Notes under the pieces: model-generated
What the model was told of the DNA's origin: nothing
Seen by the model: the letters and a program-made list of their open reading frames with translations, nothing else
The model's database searches: none
Translations under genes and position numbers: made by a program
DNA from: Algiphilus sp.
GTDB lineage: Bacteria; Pseudomonadota; Gammaproteobacteria; Nevskiales; Nevskiaceae
NCBI RefSeq assembly: GCF_023145115.1
Contig: NZ_JAGLEJ010000016.1
Coordinates: forward strand, 123,628 to 187,627
Direction: 5' to 3'
DNA length: 64,000 nt
Part shown: piece after piece, positions 34,451 to 42,472 of the stretch
Layout of the letters: the number at the start of each line of letters is the position of its first letter
Numbering within the stretch: position 1 is the stretch's first letter

Positions 34451-35734
34451 TCAGGCGGCGCGGTCCAGCCTGGCAGCGTCCGGTGCGTCGCGTGGAATGG
34501 TGCGCCCGATGGTGTTCATCAGCTGGAGGAAGCGCATCAGCGCGGTCGGCGCCAGCGTCTTGCCGGTATTGATCAGGGCGCCGGCGATCTCGCGGCTCGG
34601 GTCGGCCCAGCAGACGATGTTCATGAAGCCGAGATGGCCGTACGCCTCCCGGCTGTGCGGGCCGTAGAGACCGAACGGGCTCTCGCCGAGGAACATGCCC
34701 ATCGAGAAGCGCACCGGCAGCATCAGCGAGCGATCCAGCCGGATGCCGCTGACCGGCGCCACCGCGCGCGCGATGGACTCCGGCGCGAGCAGGCGCCGGC
34801 CCTTGTAGACGCCACCCACGCGCAGCATCTCGAAGAAGCGGGTGGCTTCCTCCGCGGTGGCGTAGAGATTGCCGGCCGGGATCACCGCCGACATGAACTC
34901 GGGGCTGTTGGCGATCGCCGGCACGCGATCGAAGTCGGCGCCCAGCACGCGCCGGGCCAGCACGCGGAGCGGCAGCGGCAGCGGACCGCCGGTGCAGGCG
35001 TTGCGGGCCGCCTCGTGCTGCCGTTCGCGCGGCATGCCGTAGGTGAAGTTCGCCATCCCCAGCGGCTCGGCGAAGTGGCGCGCCAGATAGTCGTTGAGGG
35101 GCATGCCGCTGGCGCGCTGCACGAGCTCGCCCAGGATGAAGCCGGCGGTGATGGCGTGATAGGCCTGCTGCTCGCCGGCGCCGTGCAGCGGCTTGGCCGC
35201 GCACAGGGTCGCGATGGCGCGATCCCAGTCCCAGAGCAGGCTGGGGTCGGGGCGCGGCAGCGGTATGCGGGGAATGCCGGCCTGGTGGGCGAGCAGGTGC
35301 CGCACGGTGGTGTGCTGCTTGCCGCGCTGGCCGTACTCCGGAATGGTGTCGGTGACGGTGGCATCGAGATCGATGAGACCGTCCTCGGCGCACTTGTGCA
35401 CCAGCATGGCGGTGATCGCCTTGGAGGCGGAGAACAGGCAGACCGGCGTGTTGCGGCGCATCTCGCGGCGCGCGCCGTGCAGCGGGTCGTCGCCGGCGAC
35501 ACCGGAGGCGTATCCGATGGCGCGGTCGTACAGGATCTCGCCGCGCCGCCGGATGCACAGCTGCAGTCCCGGGTGCAGGCCGGTGCGGTAGAGGTCGACG
35601 AAGGCGCTGTGGATGGTCTGCGTGGCGTCCGGCGCCAGCCCGAGGCGCTCGGGTGCCATCTCGGCCGGATTGCGGTCGGTGATCAGTTCCAGATTGCGGC
35701 GGATGTGCACGCGGTTGCGGCGCAGCGGATTCAT
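34451..35734 (-). CDS. serine hydrolase, beta-lactamase/EstB family
   Basis: Cytoplasmic serine hydrolase of 427 residues of the class C beta-lactamase/esterase EstB fold. The active-site motifs are SASK (in LFSASKAITAML, SxxK), YHAITA (Tyr of the Y-x-N box with Ala at the third place) and a C-terminal YGHLGF (HxG box). No signal peptide is evident, so it is more likely an esterase/lactonase of the catabolic pathway than a beta-lactamase. ATG 35734 overlaps the LysR stop (ATGA). The N-terminal 60 residues (HIRRNLELITDRNP) precede the domain. Confidence 0.86.
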   Translation of the reverse strand: MNPLRRNRVHIRRNLELITDRNPAEMAPERLGLAPDATQTIHSAFVDLYRTGLHPGLQLCIRRRGEILYDRAIGYASGVAGDDPLHGARREMRRNTPVCLFSASKAITAMLVHKCAEDGLIDLDATVTDTIPEYGQRGKQHTTVRHLLAHQAGIPRIPLPRPDPSLLWDWDRAIATLCAAKPLHGAGEQQAYHAITAGFILGELVQRASGMPLNDYLARHFAEPLGMANFTYGMPRERQHEAARNACTGGPLPLPLRVLARRVLGADFDRVPAIANSPEFMSAVIPAGNLYATAEEATRFFEMLRVGGVYKGRRLLAPESIARAVAPVSGIRLDRSLMLPVRFSMGMFLGESPFGLYGPHSREAYGHLGFMNIVCWADPSREIAGALINTGKTLAPTALMRFLQLMNTIGRTIPRDAPDAARLDRAA

Positions 35735-36657
35735 GCTCGGTCCCCTTCCTCGCTGGCGACGCTCGCACTGCGGATCACGGCGCGGATGCGCTCGCGGAGC
35801 CATCGATTGCCGGCGTCGTCGTGAGCCGCATGATGCCAGTAAAGCTGCACGCGGAACGACGGCAGGCGCAGCGGCGCCGGCGCCAGATGGAGCGGGAACA
35901 CGGCGGCCTGTTCCTCGGCCACGCGACGCGGCAGCGCCAGCAGCAGATCGCTTGCGGCCACCGCCGCGCAGCCCGACTGATAGCTCTGGCAGCGCAGCGC
36001 GACGTGCCGGTGCAGGCCGGCGCGTCGCAGCGCATCGTCCTCCAGCGACAGGCCCGAGGGCCTGCCGGACGCCACGACGTGGGCGGCTGCCAGCCAGTGC
36101 TCGCGGGAGAGGGGCCGGGCGGCGAGGGGATGATCGGCGCGCATGGCGATGCACAGCGCGTCGTCGAACAGCGCCTCGCGCCGGATCTCCGGCGCCAGCG
36201 GCAGCGGAATGTCGAGGACCAGGTCCAGATGGCCGCGCGCCAGGTCGCGCGCCACCGTCTCGCGCGCGAAGTGCACCGACTCCAGCACCACGCCCGGCGC
36301 CTCGCCGCGCAGGCCGGCAAGCAGCGGCGGCAGCGTGGTGGTCTCGACCGCCTCGCGCAGGCCGACCACGAAGCGCCGCTGGACGCTGGCCGGGTCGAAA
36401 TGGCCGGCGCTGCGGATGCCGGCGTCGAGGAGCTCCAGCGCGCGCCGCACATCGCCGGCCAGCGCATGCGCGCGCGGCGTCGGCACCATGCCGCGGCCCT
36501 CGCGACGGAACAGGGGATCGTCGAAGCGATCGCGCAGCCGCGCCAGCGCATGGCTGACCGCGGGCTGCGTGAGGTGCAGTGCCTCGGCGGCCCGCGTCAG
36601 GCTTCCGCTGGCGTAGATGGCGTCGAAGACGCGGAACAGGTTGAGGTCGAAGCGCAC
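35731..36657 (-). CDS. LysR family transcriptional regulator
   Basis: LysR-type regulator of 308 residues: N-terminal winged helix (LNLFRVFDAIYASGSLTRAAEALHLTQPAVSHALARLRD, quoted in part as LTQPAVSHALARLRD) and a C-terminal periplasmic-binding-like effector domain. It starts at GTG 36657 because the preceding in-frame codon but one is a stop. It is divergent from the acyl-CoA dehydrogenase operon and also the first gene of the leftward operon, so it is well placed to control both arms of the cluster through the T-N11-A sites in the 103-base gap. Its effector is probably a pathway intermediate. Confidence 0.93.
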   Translation of the reverse strand: MRFDLNLFRVFDAIYASGSLTRAAEALHLTQPAVSHALARLRDRFDDPLFRREGRGMVPTPRAHALAGDVRRALELLDAGIRSAGHFDPASVQRRFVVGLREAVETTTLPPLLAGLRGEAPGVVLESVHFARETVARDLARGHLDLVLDIPLPLAPEIRREALFDDALCIAMRADHPLAARPLSREHWLAAAHVVASGRPSGLSLEDDALRRAGLHRHVALRCQSYQSGCAAVAASDLLLALPRRVAEEQAAVFPLHLAPAPLRLPSFRVQLYWHHAAHDDAGNRWLRERIRAVIRSASVASEEGDRA

Positions 36658-36665
36658 GCCTCATC

Positions 36666-36690
36666 ATGCACGAGCTGCATGAATGTGCAT
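36666..36690. promoter_or_regulatory. LysR-type T-N11-A operator in the divergent promoter region
   Basis: The dyad ATGCA-N5-TGCAT (36666-36680) contains a T-N11-A motif, and a further arm GTGCAT at 36685-36690 pairs with ATGCAC at 36666-36671. These stand 9-33 bases upstream of the LysR start and 71-95 bases upstream of the acyl-CoA dehydrogenase start, where a LysR recognition site is expected. Confidence 0.6.
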
Positions 36691-36760
36691 ACACAACCGC
36701 CATTGGATTAATGCGCATGCCGGCGCTACCGTGGCCATCCGTACCCGAGGAGACACCGTC

Positions 36761-37999
36761 ATGGATTTCGCCCACAGCGACCGCACCCGCGACTACCTCA
36801 AGCGCATCGAGACCTTCATCCGCGAGCGCGTCACGCCGGTGGAGGAGGCGCACGTGCGCGAGATGCTGGAAGCCGGCCGCGGCGGCGACTGGCAGCGGTG
36901 GTCGGTCAATCCCGAGATCGAGCGCCTCAAGGCCGAAGCCCGTGAAGCCGGCCTCTGGAACCTCTTCCTGCCCGACCCCGAGCTCGGCGCCGGTCTCAGC
37001 AACGTCGACTACGCGCCGCTCTGCGAGGCCATGGGCAGGAGCCTGATCGCGCCCGAGGTGTTCAACTGCAACGCGCCCGACACCGGCAACATGGAGGTGC
37101 TCTACCACTTCGGCAGCGAGGAGCAGAAGGCGACCTGGCTGCCGCGCCTGCTCTCCGGCGAGATCCGCTCGGCCTTCTGCATGACCGAGCCCGAGGTGGC
37201 CTCCTCCGACGCCACCAACATGGCGGCCACCGCCGTCGTCGACGGCGACGAAGTGGTGCTCAACGGCCGCAAGTGGTGGTCGTCCGGCATCGGGCATCCC
37301 AACTGCCGGGTGCTCATCTTCATGGGCCTGACCGACCCGGAGGCCGACCGTCACCACCGCCACAGCATGGTGCTGGTGCCGATGGACACTCCCGGCGTGC
37401 GGGTGGAGCGCATGCTGCCGGTCTTCGGCGAGTACGACGAGCCCTTCGGCCACGGCGAAGTGGTCTTCGACAACGTCCGCCTGCCCAAGTCGGCCTTCAT
37501 CAAGGGGCCCGGGAAGGGCTTCGAGATCGCCCAGGGCCGGCTCGGCCCGGGCCGCATCCATCACTGCATGCGCGCACTGGGCGCGGCCGAGCGCGCGCTC
37601 GAGCTCATGATCCGGCGCGGCCTGTCGCGCGAGGCCTTCGGCAAGTCGCTGATCAACCTCGGCGGCAACCGGGAACGCGTCGCCGATCTGCGCGCCGGCA
37701 TCGACCAGGCGCGCCTGCTCACGCTGTACGCGGCGTGGAAGATCGACCAGGTGGGCGCGCTGGCCGCGCTCACCGAGATCTCGGCGATCAAGGTGGTGGC
37801 GCCCGGCGTCCTGCAGCAGGTCATCGACGAGGCCATCCAGATCCACGGCGGTGCCGGTGTCTCCAACGATGTCCCGCTGGCGATGATGTACGCCCAGGCG
37901 CGCGTGCTGCGCATCGTCGACGGCCCGGACGCGGTGCACCGGGGCATGATCGCGCGCGTCGAGCTCGCCAGGTACGCGCAGGCCGGCGGCAGGCGTTGA
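36761..37999 (+). CDS. acyl-CoA dehydrogenase, ACAD10/11-like
   Basis: FAD-dependent acyl-CoA dehydrogenase family protein of 412 residues. It has the AFCMTEPEVASSDATNM FAD/substrate loop (about 148-164), NGRKWWSSGI and IQIHGGAGVSND. At the C-terminus the usual YEG(T/S) segment with the catalytic Glu is replaced by VLRIVDGPDAVHRG, the DGPDxVH signature of the ACAD10/11 branch. Those enzymes act with an APH-type kinase domain on 4-hydroxyacyl-CoAs through a phosphorylated intermediate; such a kinase is encoded three genes downstream. ATG 36761 has GAGGAG nine bases upstream. First gene of the rightward operon. Confidence 0.92.
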   Translation: MDFAHSDRTRDYLKRIETFIRERVTPVEEAHVREMLEAGRGGDWQRWSVNPEIERLKAEAREAGLWNLFLPDPELGAGLSNVDYAPLCEAMGRSLIAPEVFNCNAPDTGNMEVLYHFGSEEQKATWLPRLLSGEIRSAFCMTEPEVASSDATNMAATAVVDGDEVVLNGRKWWSSGIGHPNCRVLIFMGLTDPEADRHHRHSMVLVPMDTPGVRVERMLPVFGEYDEPFGHGEVVFDNVRLPKSAFIKGPGKGFEIAQGRLGPGRIHHCMRALGAAERALELMIRRGLSREAFGKSLINLGGNRERVADLRAGIDQARLLTLYAAWKIDQVGALAALTEISAIKVVAPGVLQQVIDEAIQIHGGAGVSNDVPLAMMYAQARVLRIVDGPDAVHRGMIARVELARYAQAGGRR

Positions 38000-38895
38000 T
38001 CGGCGCGCGCACCGACGCCTGGCTCTACCGCGGACTCGCCGGTCGCCGCCGACGTGCCGCGCGGCGGTGGCCGGACGGGATGCGGTGGATCGACACCGCG
38101 GCCGGGCCGGTGCGCGTGCGCGACACCGGGGGCGACCGCCCCCCGGTGGTGTTCGCGCCGGACGGGCCGTGCACGGTGGAGCACTACGACACGCTGGTGG
38201 CGCTGCTGCGCGACGACTACCGGGTGGTGGTGTTCGATCTGCCCGGCTTCGGCTTCAGTGAGCCGGACCCGGACTACGGGCACGGTCTTGCCGAGGGCGG
38301 GCGCGTGGTGACGGCGGTGCTCGAGGCCCTGGACCTGCCGCCGGCGACGCTGGCGCTGTCCTGCGTCAACGGCCTCTATGCAATGGCTGCGGCGCGGCTC
38401 GCGCCGGAGCGCGTGGCGCGACTGGTGCTGTGCCAGACCCCCGACGTGACCGCCCTGAAGGCATGGGCGGCGCGCACCATCCCGTCGCCGATCGAGACAC
38501 CGCTGATCGGGCAGCTGCTCAACTACTTCAGCCGGCGCCGGCTGGCGCGCATCTGGCTGCGCATGGCGGTGGCCGACGAGGCCCGGCAACCGGACTTCCT
38601 GGCCACCGCCGACGGCACCCTGCGGCAGGGCGGATGCTACTGCCTCGCCGGTGCCGTGCAGGGCATGCTGAACACCGGTGACGACGATGCCCTGCTGCAG
38701 GTGCCGGCCTCGGTGCCCGTGACCCTGGTGTGGGGCCGCGCCGACCGGACGCATCGCCGCACCGACCCGCAGTCGCTGCGCACGCACTGCCCCCACCTCG
38801 AGGTGGTGACCTTCGACGACGCCGGGCATCTTCCCGACCTCGAGGCGCCCGAACGCTACGCCGCGCTGCTGCGCGACCTTCCGGCGGCCTCGTGA
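37996..38895 (+). CDS. alpha/beta hydrolase, tandem copy 1 (Cys at nucleophile position)
   Basis: Alpha/beta hydrolase of 299 residues. The TTG start at 37996 overlaps the upstream stop (TTGA) and is supported by the paralogue downstream, whose N-terminus MIGPAFDAMAYRLVAG aligns with MIGARTDAWLYRGLAG here. The elbow reads LALSCVNGLYA, where the usual G-x-S-x-G serine is a Cys; acid and His are in VTLVWGRADRTH and FDDAGHLPDLEAPE. A Cys nucleophile is known in dienelactone hydrolase, so a lactone or thioester substrate is conceivable. It is 95 bases upstream of copy 2. Confidence 0.85.
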   Translation: MIGARTDAWLYRGLAGRRRRAARRWPDGMRWIDTAAGPVRVRDTGGDRPPVVFAPDGPCTVEHYDTLVALLRDDYRVVVFDLPGFGFSEPDPDYGHGLAEGGRVVTAVLEALDLPPATLALSCVNGLYAMAAARLAPERVARLVLCQTPDVTALKAWAARTIPSPIETPLIGQLLNYFSRRRLARIWLRMAVADEARQPDFLATADGTLRQGGCYCLAGAVQGMLNTGDDDALLQVPASVPVTLVWGRADRTHRRTDPQSLRTHCPHLEVVTFDDAGHLPDLEAPERYAALLRDLPAAS

Positions 38896-38990
38896 GCGTC
38901 CGGATGCCCCCCGGGGATGGCGCTGGCCCGCCCGCAACGGCACTATGGGCGTCGGGGAGACGAAGCGGCGGGAGAGACACCGCGAGCGAC

Positions 38991-39896
38991 ATGATCGGTC
39001 CGGCATTCGATGCAATGGCCTACCGGCTGGTCGCCGGCAAGCGTGCGCGGGCGGCGGCCGCGTGGCCGGCCGAGCAGCGCCTGCTCGCCACGGCGGCGGG
39101 TCCGCTGTGCGTGCGAGACAGCGGCGGAACGCTGCCGCCACTGGTGATCGCGGTCGCCAGCCCCTGCGTGATCGCCCACTACGACGCCCTCTACGACGAG
39201 CTGCGCCGGGAATTCCGCGTCATCATCTTCGACATGCCGGGCTTCGGCTTCAGCGTCCCGCGGGCGCGCGACCGGCACCGCCTCGCCGACGGCTGCGCCA
39301 CCATCGGGGCGCTGCTCGACACGCTGGACCTGCACGATGTCACGCTGGCATGCGCGTCGATCAACGGCCTGTACGCGATCGCAGCCAGTCAGCAGCAGCG
39401 CCGGCGACTGGCCCGGCTGCTGCTGGTGCAGACACCGGACTGCCGCAACATGAAGGCATGGTTCGCGCGCGTCACGCAGCGCATCATGCGCACCCCGGGT
39501 GCCGGGCAGTACGTCAACTTCATCAGCCGGCGGCGGTTCCCGCCGGTCTGGTACCGCATCGCGGTCGCCGACCGCGCCCGGCACGCCGCCTTCACCGATC
39601 CGGCACGGGCGGCCCTGGAATCCGGCGGCTGCTACTGCTTCGCAAGCTTCGTCCAGGGCATGGTAGAGACCCGCGAGGACGATCCGCTGCTGCGCGTGCC
39701 CGACGACCTGCCCGTGACCGTGGTCTGGGGCACGCGCGACCGCACCCATCAGCGGACCGATGCCGGCTCGGTGCAGAATCACTGCCCGCACGCCGAGATC
39801 ATCCGGTTCGACGCCGTCGGGCACTACCCCGACCTCGAGGCACCCGAGGCCTTCGCGGCGTTGCTGCGCGAGCGCGTGCCGACGCCCACCAGCTGA
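38991..39896 (+). CDS. alpha/beta hydrolase, tandem copy 2 (Ser at nucleophile position)
   Basis: Paralogue of the preceding gene, 301 residues. Shared blocks include FDMPGFGFSVP, INGLYAIAA, VQTPDCRNMKAW, GGCYCFASFVQGM, VWGTRDRTHQRTD and AVGHYPDLEAPEAFAALL. The elbow LACASINGLYA carries Ser where copy 1 has Cys. The catalytic Asp (TRDRTH) and His (VGHYPDL) are kept. The ATG at 38991 follows GGGAGAGAC-type purine-rich sequence some 15 bases upstream; the family-like N-terminus supports it. The kinase gene starts eight bases after its stop. Both copies probably process acyl esters, lactones or thioesters in the same pathway. Confidence 0.87.
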   Translation: MIGPAFDAMAYRLVAGKRARAAAAWPAEQRLLATAAGPLCVRDSGGTLPPLVIAVASPCVIAHYDALYDELRREFRVIIFDMPGFGFSVPRARDRHRLADGCATIGALLDTLDLHDVTLACASINGLYAIAASQQQRRRLARLLLVQTPDCRNMKAWFARVTQRIMRTPGAGQYVNFISRRRFPPVWYRIAVADRARHAAFTDPARAALESGGCYCFASFVQGMVETREDDPLLRVPDDLPVTVVWGTRDRTHQRTDAGSVQNHCPHAEIIRFDAVGHYPDLEAPEAFAALLRERVPTPTS

Positions 39897-39904
39897 CTTC
39901 ACCA

Positions 39905-40972
39905 ATGAACGAGACGGTTATCGACACCGCGGGCGACGTCCGCGACGGGGAGGAATTGGACATCGCGGCCGTCGACCAGTGGCTGCGGGCACGCGTCGAC
40001 GGTCTGCAGGGAGAGCCCGAGGTCACCCAGTACAGCGGCGGCGCATCCAACTGGACCTATCGACTGGCGTACCGCTCCCACGACCTCATCCTTCGCCGTC
40101 CGCCCGCGGGCACCAAGGCCGCGTCGGCGCACGACATGGGGCGCGAGTTCCGGGTGCAGTCGCGGCTCAGGCCCGCGTTTCCCTACGTACCCGAGATGGT
40201 CGCCTACTGCGACGACGACGCCGTCATCGGCAGCGAGTTCTACGTCATGGAGCGGCTGCGCGGGCTGATCCCGCGCGCCGGCATGCCGCGGGGCGTGCAT
40301 CTCGACGAGGCGGCCACCCGCGCGCTCTGCCTGTCCGTCATCGACAAGCTGGTGGCACTGCACGCGGTGGACGTCGATGCCGCCGGCCTGCGCGATCTGG
40401 GCAAGGGCGCCGGCTACGTGCGCCGCCAGATCGAGGGCTGGACCGAGCGCTACGCGCGCGCCCGCACCTGGAACGTGCCGCGCTTCACCGATGTGACGCG
40501 CTGGCTGGCCGCGCACATGCCGGAGGACGCGGGCACCTGCGTCATCCACAACGATTTCCGCCTCGACAACTGCGTGCTCGACCCCGAGGACCCGACCCGC
40601 GTGCTCGGGGTGCTCGACTGGGAGATGGCGACGCTGGGCTGCCCGCTCATGGATCTGGGGACGACGCTCGCCTACTGGATCCAGGCCGACGACGACCCGC
40701 TGGCGCGCGCCACGCGCCGCCAGCCCACGCATCTGCCCGGCATGCTGACGCGCGACGAGGTGGTCGACTACTACTGCCTGCGCACCGGTCGCACCATCGA
40801 CAACTGGGCCTTCTACGAGGTCTACGGCCTGTTCCGGCTGGCCGTGATCGCGCAGCAGATCTACTACCGCTATCACCACAAGCAGACGCGCAACCCGGCT
40901 TTCCGTAATCTCTGGGTCGTCATCCACTACCTGTACTGGCGGTGTCGCGGCATCATCCGGAGGGCCCGCTGA
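39905..40972 (+). CDS. APH-type phosphotransferase, ACAD10/11 (LvaA)-like
   Basis: Kinase of 355 residues of the aminoglycoside-phosphotransferase fold. The nucleotide-binding N-lobe starts at QYSGGASNWTYRL (about residues 38-50) and LILRRPPAG; then REFRVQSRL, VIGSEFYVMERLRG, the catalytic loop VIHNDFRLDNCVLD (about 214-227) and the metal site GVLDWEMATLG (about 236-246). The SGGxSNxTY and VIGSEFYVME wording is that of the kinase domain of ACAD10/11 and of LvaA, not of antibiotic kinases. It should phosphorylate a hydroxyacyl-CoA or hydroxy acid. It overlaps the next gene by one base. Confidence 0.9.
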   Translation: MNETVIDTAGDVRDGEELDIAAVDQWLRARVDGLQGEPEVTQYSGGASNWTYRLAYRSHDLILRRPPAGTKAASAHDMGREFRVQSRLRPAFPYVPEMVAYCDDDAVIGSEFYVMERLRGLIPRAGMPRGVHLDEAATRALCLSVIDKLVALHAVDVDAAGLRDLGKGAGYVRRQIEGWTERYARARTWNVPRFTDVTRWLAAHMPEDAGTCVIHNDFRLDNCVLDPEDPTRVLGVLDWEMATLGCPLMDLGTTLAYWIQADDDPLARATRRQPTHLPGMLTRDEVVDYYCLRTGRTIDNWAFYEVYGLFRLAVIAQQIYYRYHHKQTRNPAFRNLWVVIHYLYWRCRGIIRRAR

Positions 40973-41664
40973 TGGGCGCGGTCTATCTCATCCGTCACGG
41001 TCAGGCCAGCTTCGGCAAGGCCGACTACGACCAGCTTTCCGACACCGGCATGCGACAGGCGAGCCGGCTCGGCGAGGCGCTTTCGCTGCGCCTGCCGCAT
41101 CCGGACGTCATCGTGTGCGGCGGCATGCTGCGCCACCAGCAGACCGCGGCAAAGGCGCTCGCAGCCATGGGCCTGCCGCCCGAATGGGAAACCGACACGC
41201 GCTGGAACGAGTTCGATCACGACGAGATCATCCGCGTCTACGAACCGCGCTACGCCAATCACGCCGTGCTCACCGCGGACCTCGCGCGCACGCTCAAGCC
41301 GCGTCGCGCCTTCCAGGACATGTTCGCGAAGGCGGTCGGTCGCTGGATCGACGGCGCCCACGACGACGACTACGTGGAGGCCTGGCCGGCCTTCTGCACG
41401 CGGGTCAAGAACGCCAGCGACGAGCTGTGCGGCCGGCTCGGCCGCGGACGCTCGGCCTTCGTGTTCACCTCCGGCGGCGTCATCACCAGCCTCGCCGCCG
41501 ATCTCATGAAGCTGGGCACGCGCGAGACCATGCGCCTGAACTGGACCATCGCCAATGCCAGTGTCAGCAAGCTCATCTTCTCCGACCGCGGCGTCTATCT
41601 CAGCACGCTCAACGAGCACGCCCATTTCGAGGGCGAGCACCGCGAGCTCATCACCTATCGATAG
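40972..41664 (+). CDS. histidine phosphatase family protein
   Basis: Phosphoglycerate-mutase-like phosphatase of 230 residues. The phosphohistidine motif is near the N-terminus (YLIRHGQASFG, residues 5-15), and the second catalytic His is probably the one in FVFTSGGVITSL, where a Ser replaces the usual His-Gly; the later position is therefore degenerate and worth noting. The gene starts at ATG 40972 inside the TGA of the kinase gene, with GGAGG eight bases upstream. Coupling to the kinase suggests removal of the phosphate, editing or dead-end rescue, but no substrate is shown. Confidence 0.83.
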   Translation: MGAVYLIRHGQASFGKADYDQLSDTGMRQASRLGEALSLRLPHPDVIVCGGMLRHQQTAAKALAAMGLPPEWETDTRWNEFDHDEIIRVYEPRYANHAVLTADLARTLKPRRAFQDMFAKAVGRWIDGAHDDDYVEAWPAFCTRVKNASDELCGRLGRGRSAFVFTSGGVITSLAADLMKLGTRETMRLNWTIANASVSKLIFSDRGVYLSTLNEHAHFEGEHRELITYR

Positions 41665-41709
41665 CGGACCGCCCCGGCCGCCGATCATCGTTTCCAGGGA
41701 GACCCCAGC

Positions 41710-42456
41710 ATGCGCAGGAACATCCTGATCACCGGCGCGTCCTCCGGCCTCGGCGCCGGGATGGCGCGCGTCTTTGCCGGCATGAACCGCAATCTCGCGC
41801 TCTGCGCGCGCCGCACCGACCGGCTCGAGACGCTGCGCGATGAGCTGCTGCGCGATCATCCGGACATCCGCGTCAGCATCCGGCCGCTGGATGTCGACGA
41901 CCATGACGCCGTGTTCGAGACCTTCCGCGCCTTCGACAGCGACCTCGGTGGACTCGACCGCGTCATCGTCAATGCCGGCATGGGCAAGGGTCAGCCGCTC
42001 GGCACCGGCTACTTCTACGCCAACAAGCAGACCGCGTACACCAACTTCGTTTCGGCACTGGCGCAGATGGAAGCGGCCACGGAGCTCTTCCGGGCCGCCG
42101 GCCAGGGACACCTGGTACCGATCTCCTCGATCAGCGCGTTCCGCGGCTTCCCGCGCAACCTCACCACCTACGCCGCCAGCAAGGCCGGCCTGGCCACGCT
42201 GGCCGAGGGGCTGCGCGCGGACCTCGTCGGTACCGACATCAAGGTCACCACCATCTATCCGGGCTACATCCGCTCGGAGATCAACGAGAAGGTCAAGAAG
42301 ACGCCGTTCATGGTCGACACCGTGACCGGCTGCCGCGCGCTGGCGCGCGCCATCGAGAAGGAGCCGGCCGAAGCCTCGGTACCGGCCTGGCCGTGGGTGC
42401 CGCTGGGCGCGGCCATGCGGCACATGCCGCTGCGCTTCATCTCGCGCATGGCCTGA
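41710..42456 (+). CDS. short-chain dehydrogenase/reductase
   Basis: Classical SDR of 248 residues. Cofactor motif TGASSGLGAG (residues 8-17), the NAG motif VNAGMGKG, catalytic Ser in ISSISAF and YAASK (Tyr/Lys). Arg residues after strand 2 (CARRTDRLE) favour NADP(H). In this operon it could interconvert a keto and hydroxy acid, the step done by LvaD in levulinate catabolism. It follows the phosphatase gene by 45 bases with a GGGAG ribosome site and precedes the SRPBCC gene by 16. Confidence 0.9.
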   Translation: MRRNILITGASSGLGAGMARVFAGMNRNLALCARRTDRLETLRDELLRDHPDIRVSIRPLDVDDHDAVFETFRAFDSDLGGLDRVIVNAGMGKGQPLGTGYFYANKQTAYTNFVSALAQMEAATELFRAAGQGHLVPISSISAFRGFPRNLTTYAASKAGLATLAEGLRADLVGTDIKVTTIYPGYIRSEINEKVKKTPFMVDTVTGCRALARAIEKEPAEASVPAWPWVPLGAAMRHMPLRFISRMA

Positions 42457-42472
42457 CAGGAGAGCGACCATC

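Noticed and set aside
34451..35734. Beta-lactamase resistance gene
   Set aside because: No signal peptide, YxN box changed to YHA, and a catabolic operon context; an esterase is more likely.
34451..37939. Apparent giant fusion (over 1100 codons) ending in the serine hydrolase
   Set aside because: Its N-terminal two thirds is antisense to the acyl-CoA dehydrogenase and out of frame with LysR; the true start is ATG 35734, overlapping the LysR stop.
39905..40972. Aminoglycoside resistance kinase
   Set aside because: The fold is APH-like, but motifs and operon context match ACAD10/11-associated kinases, not drug-modifying enzymes.
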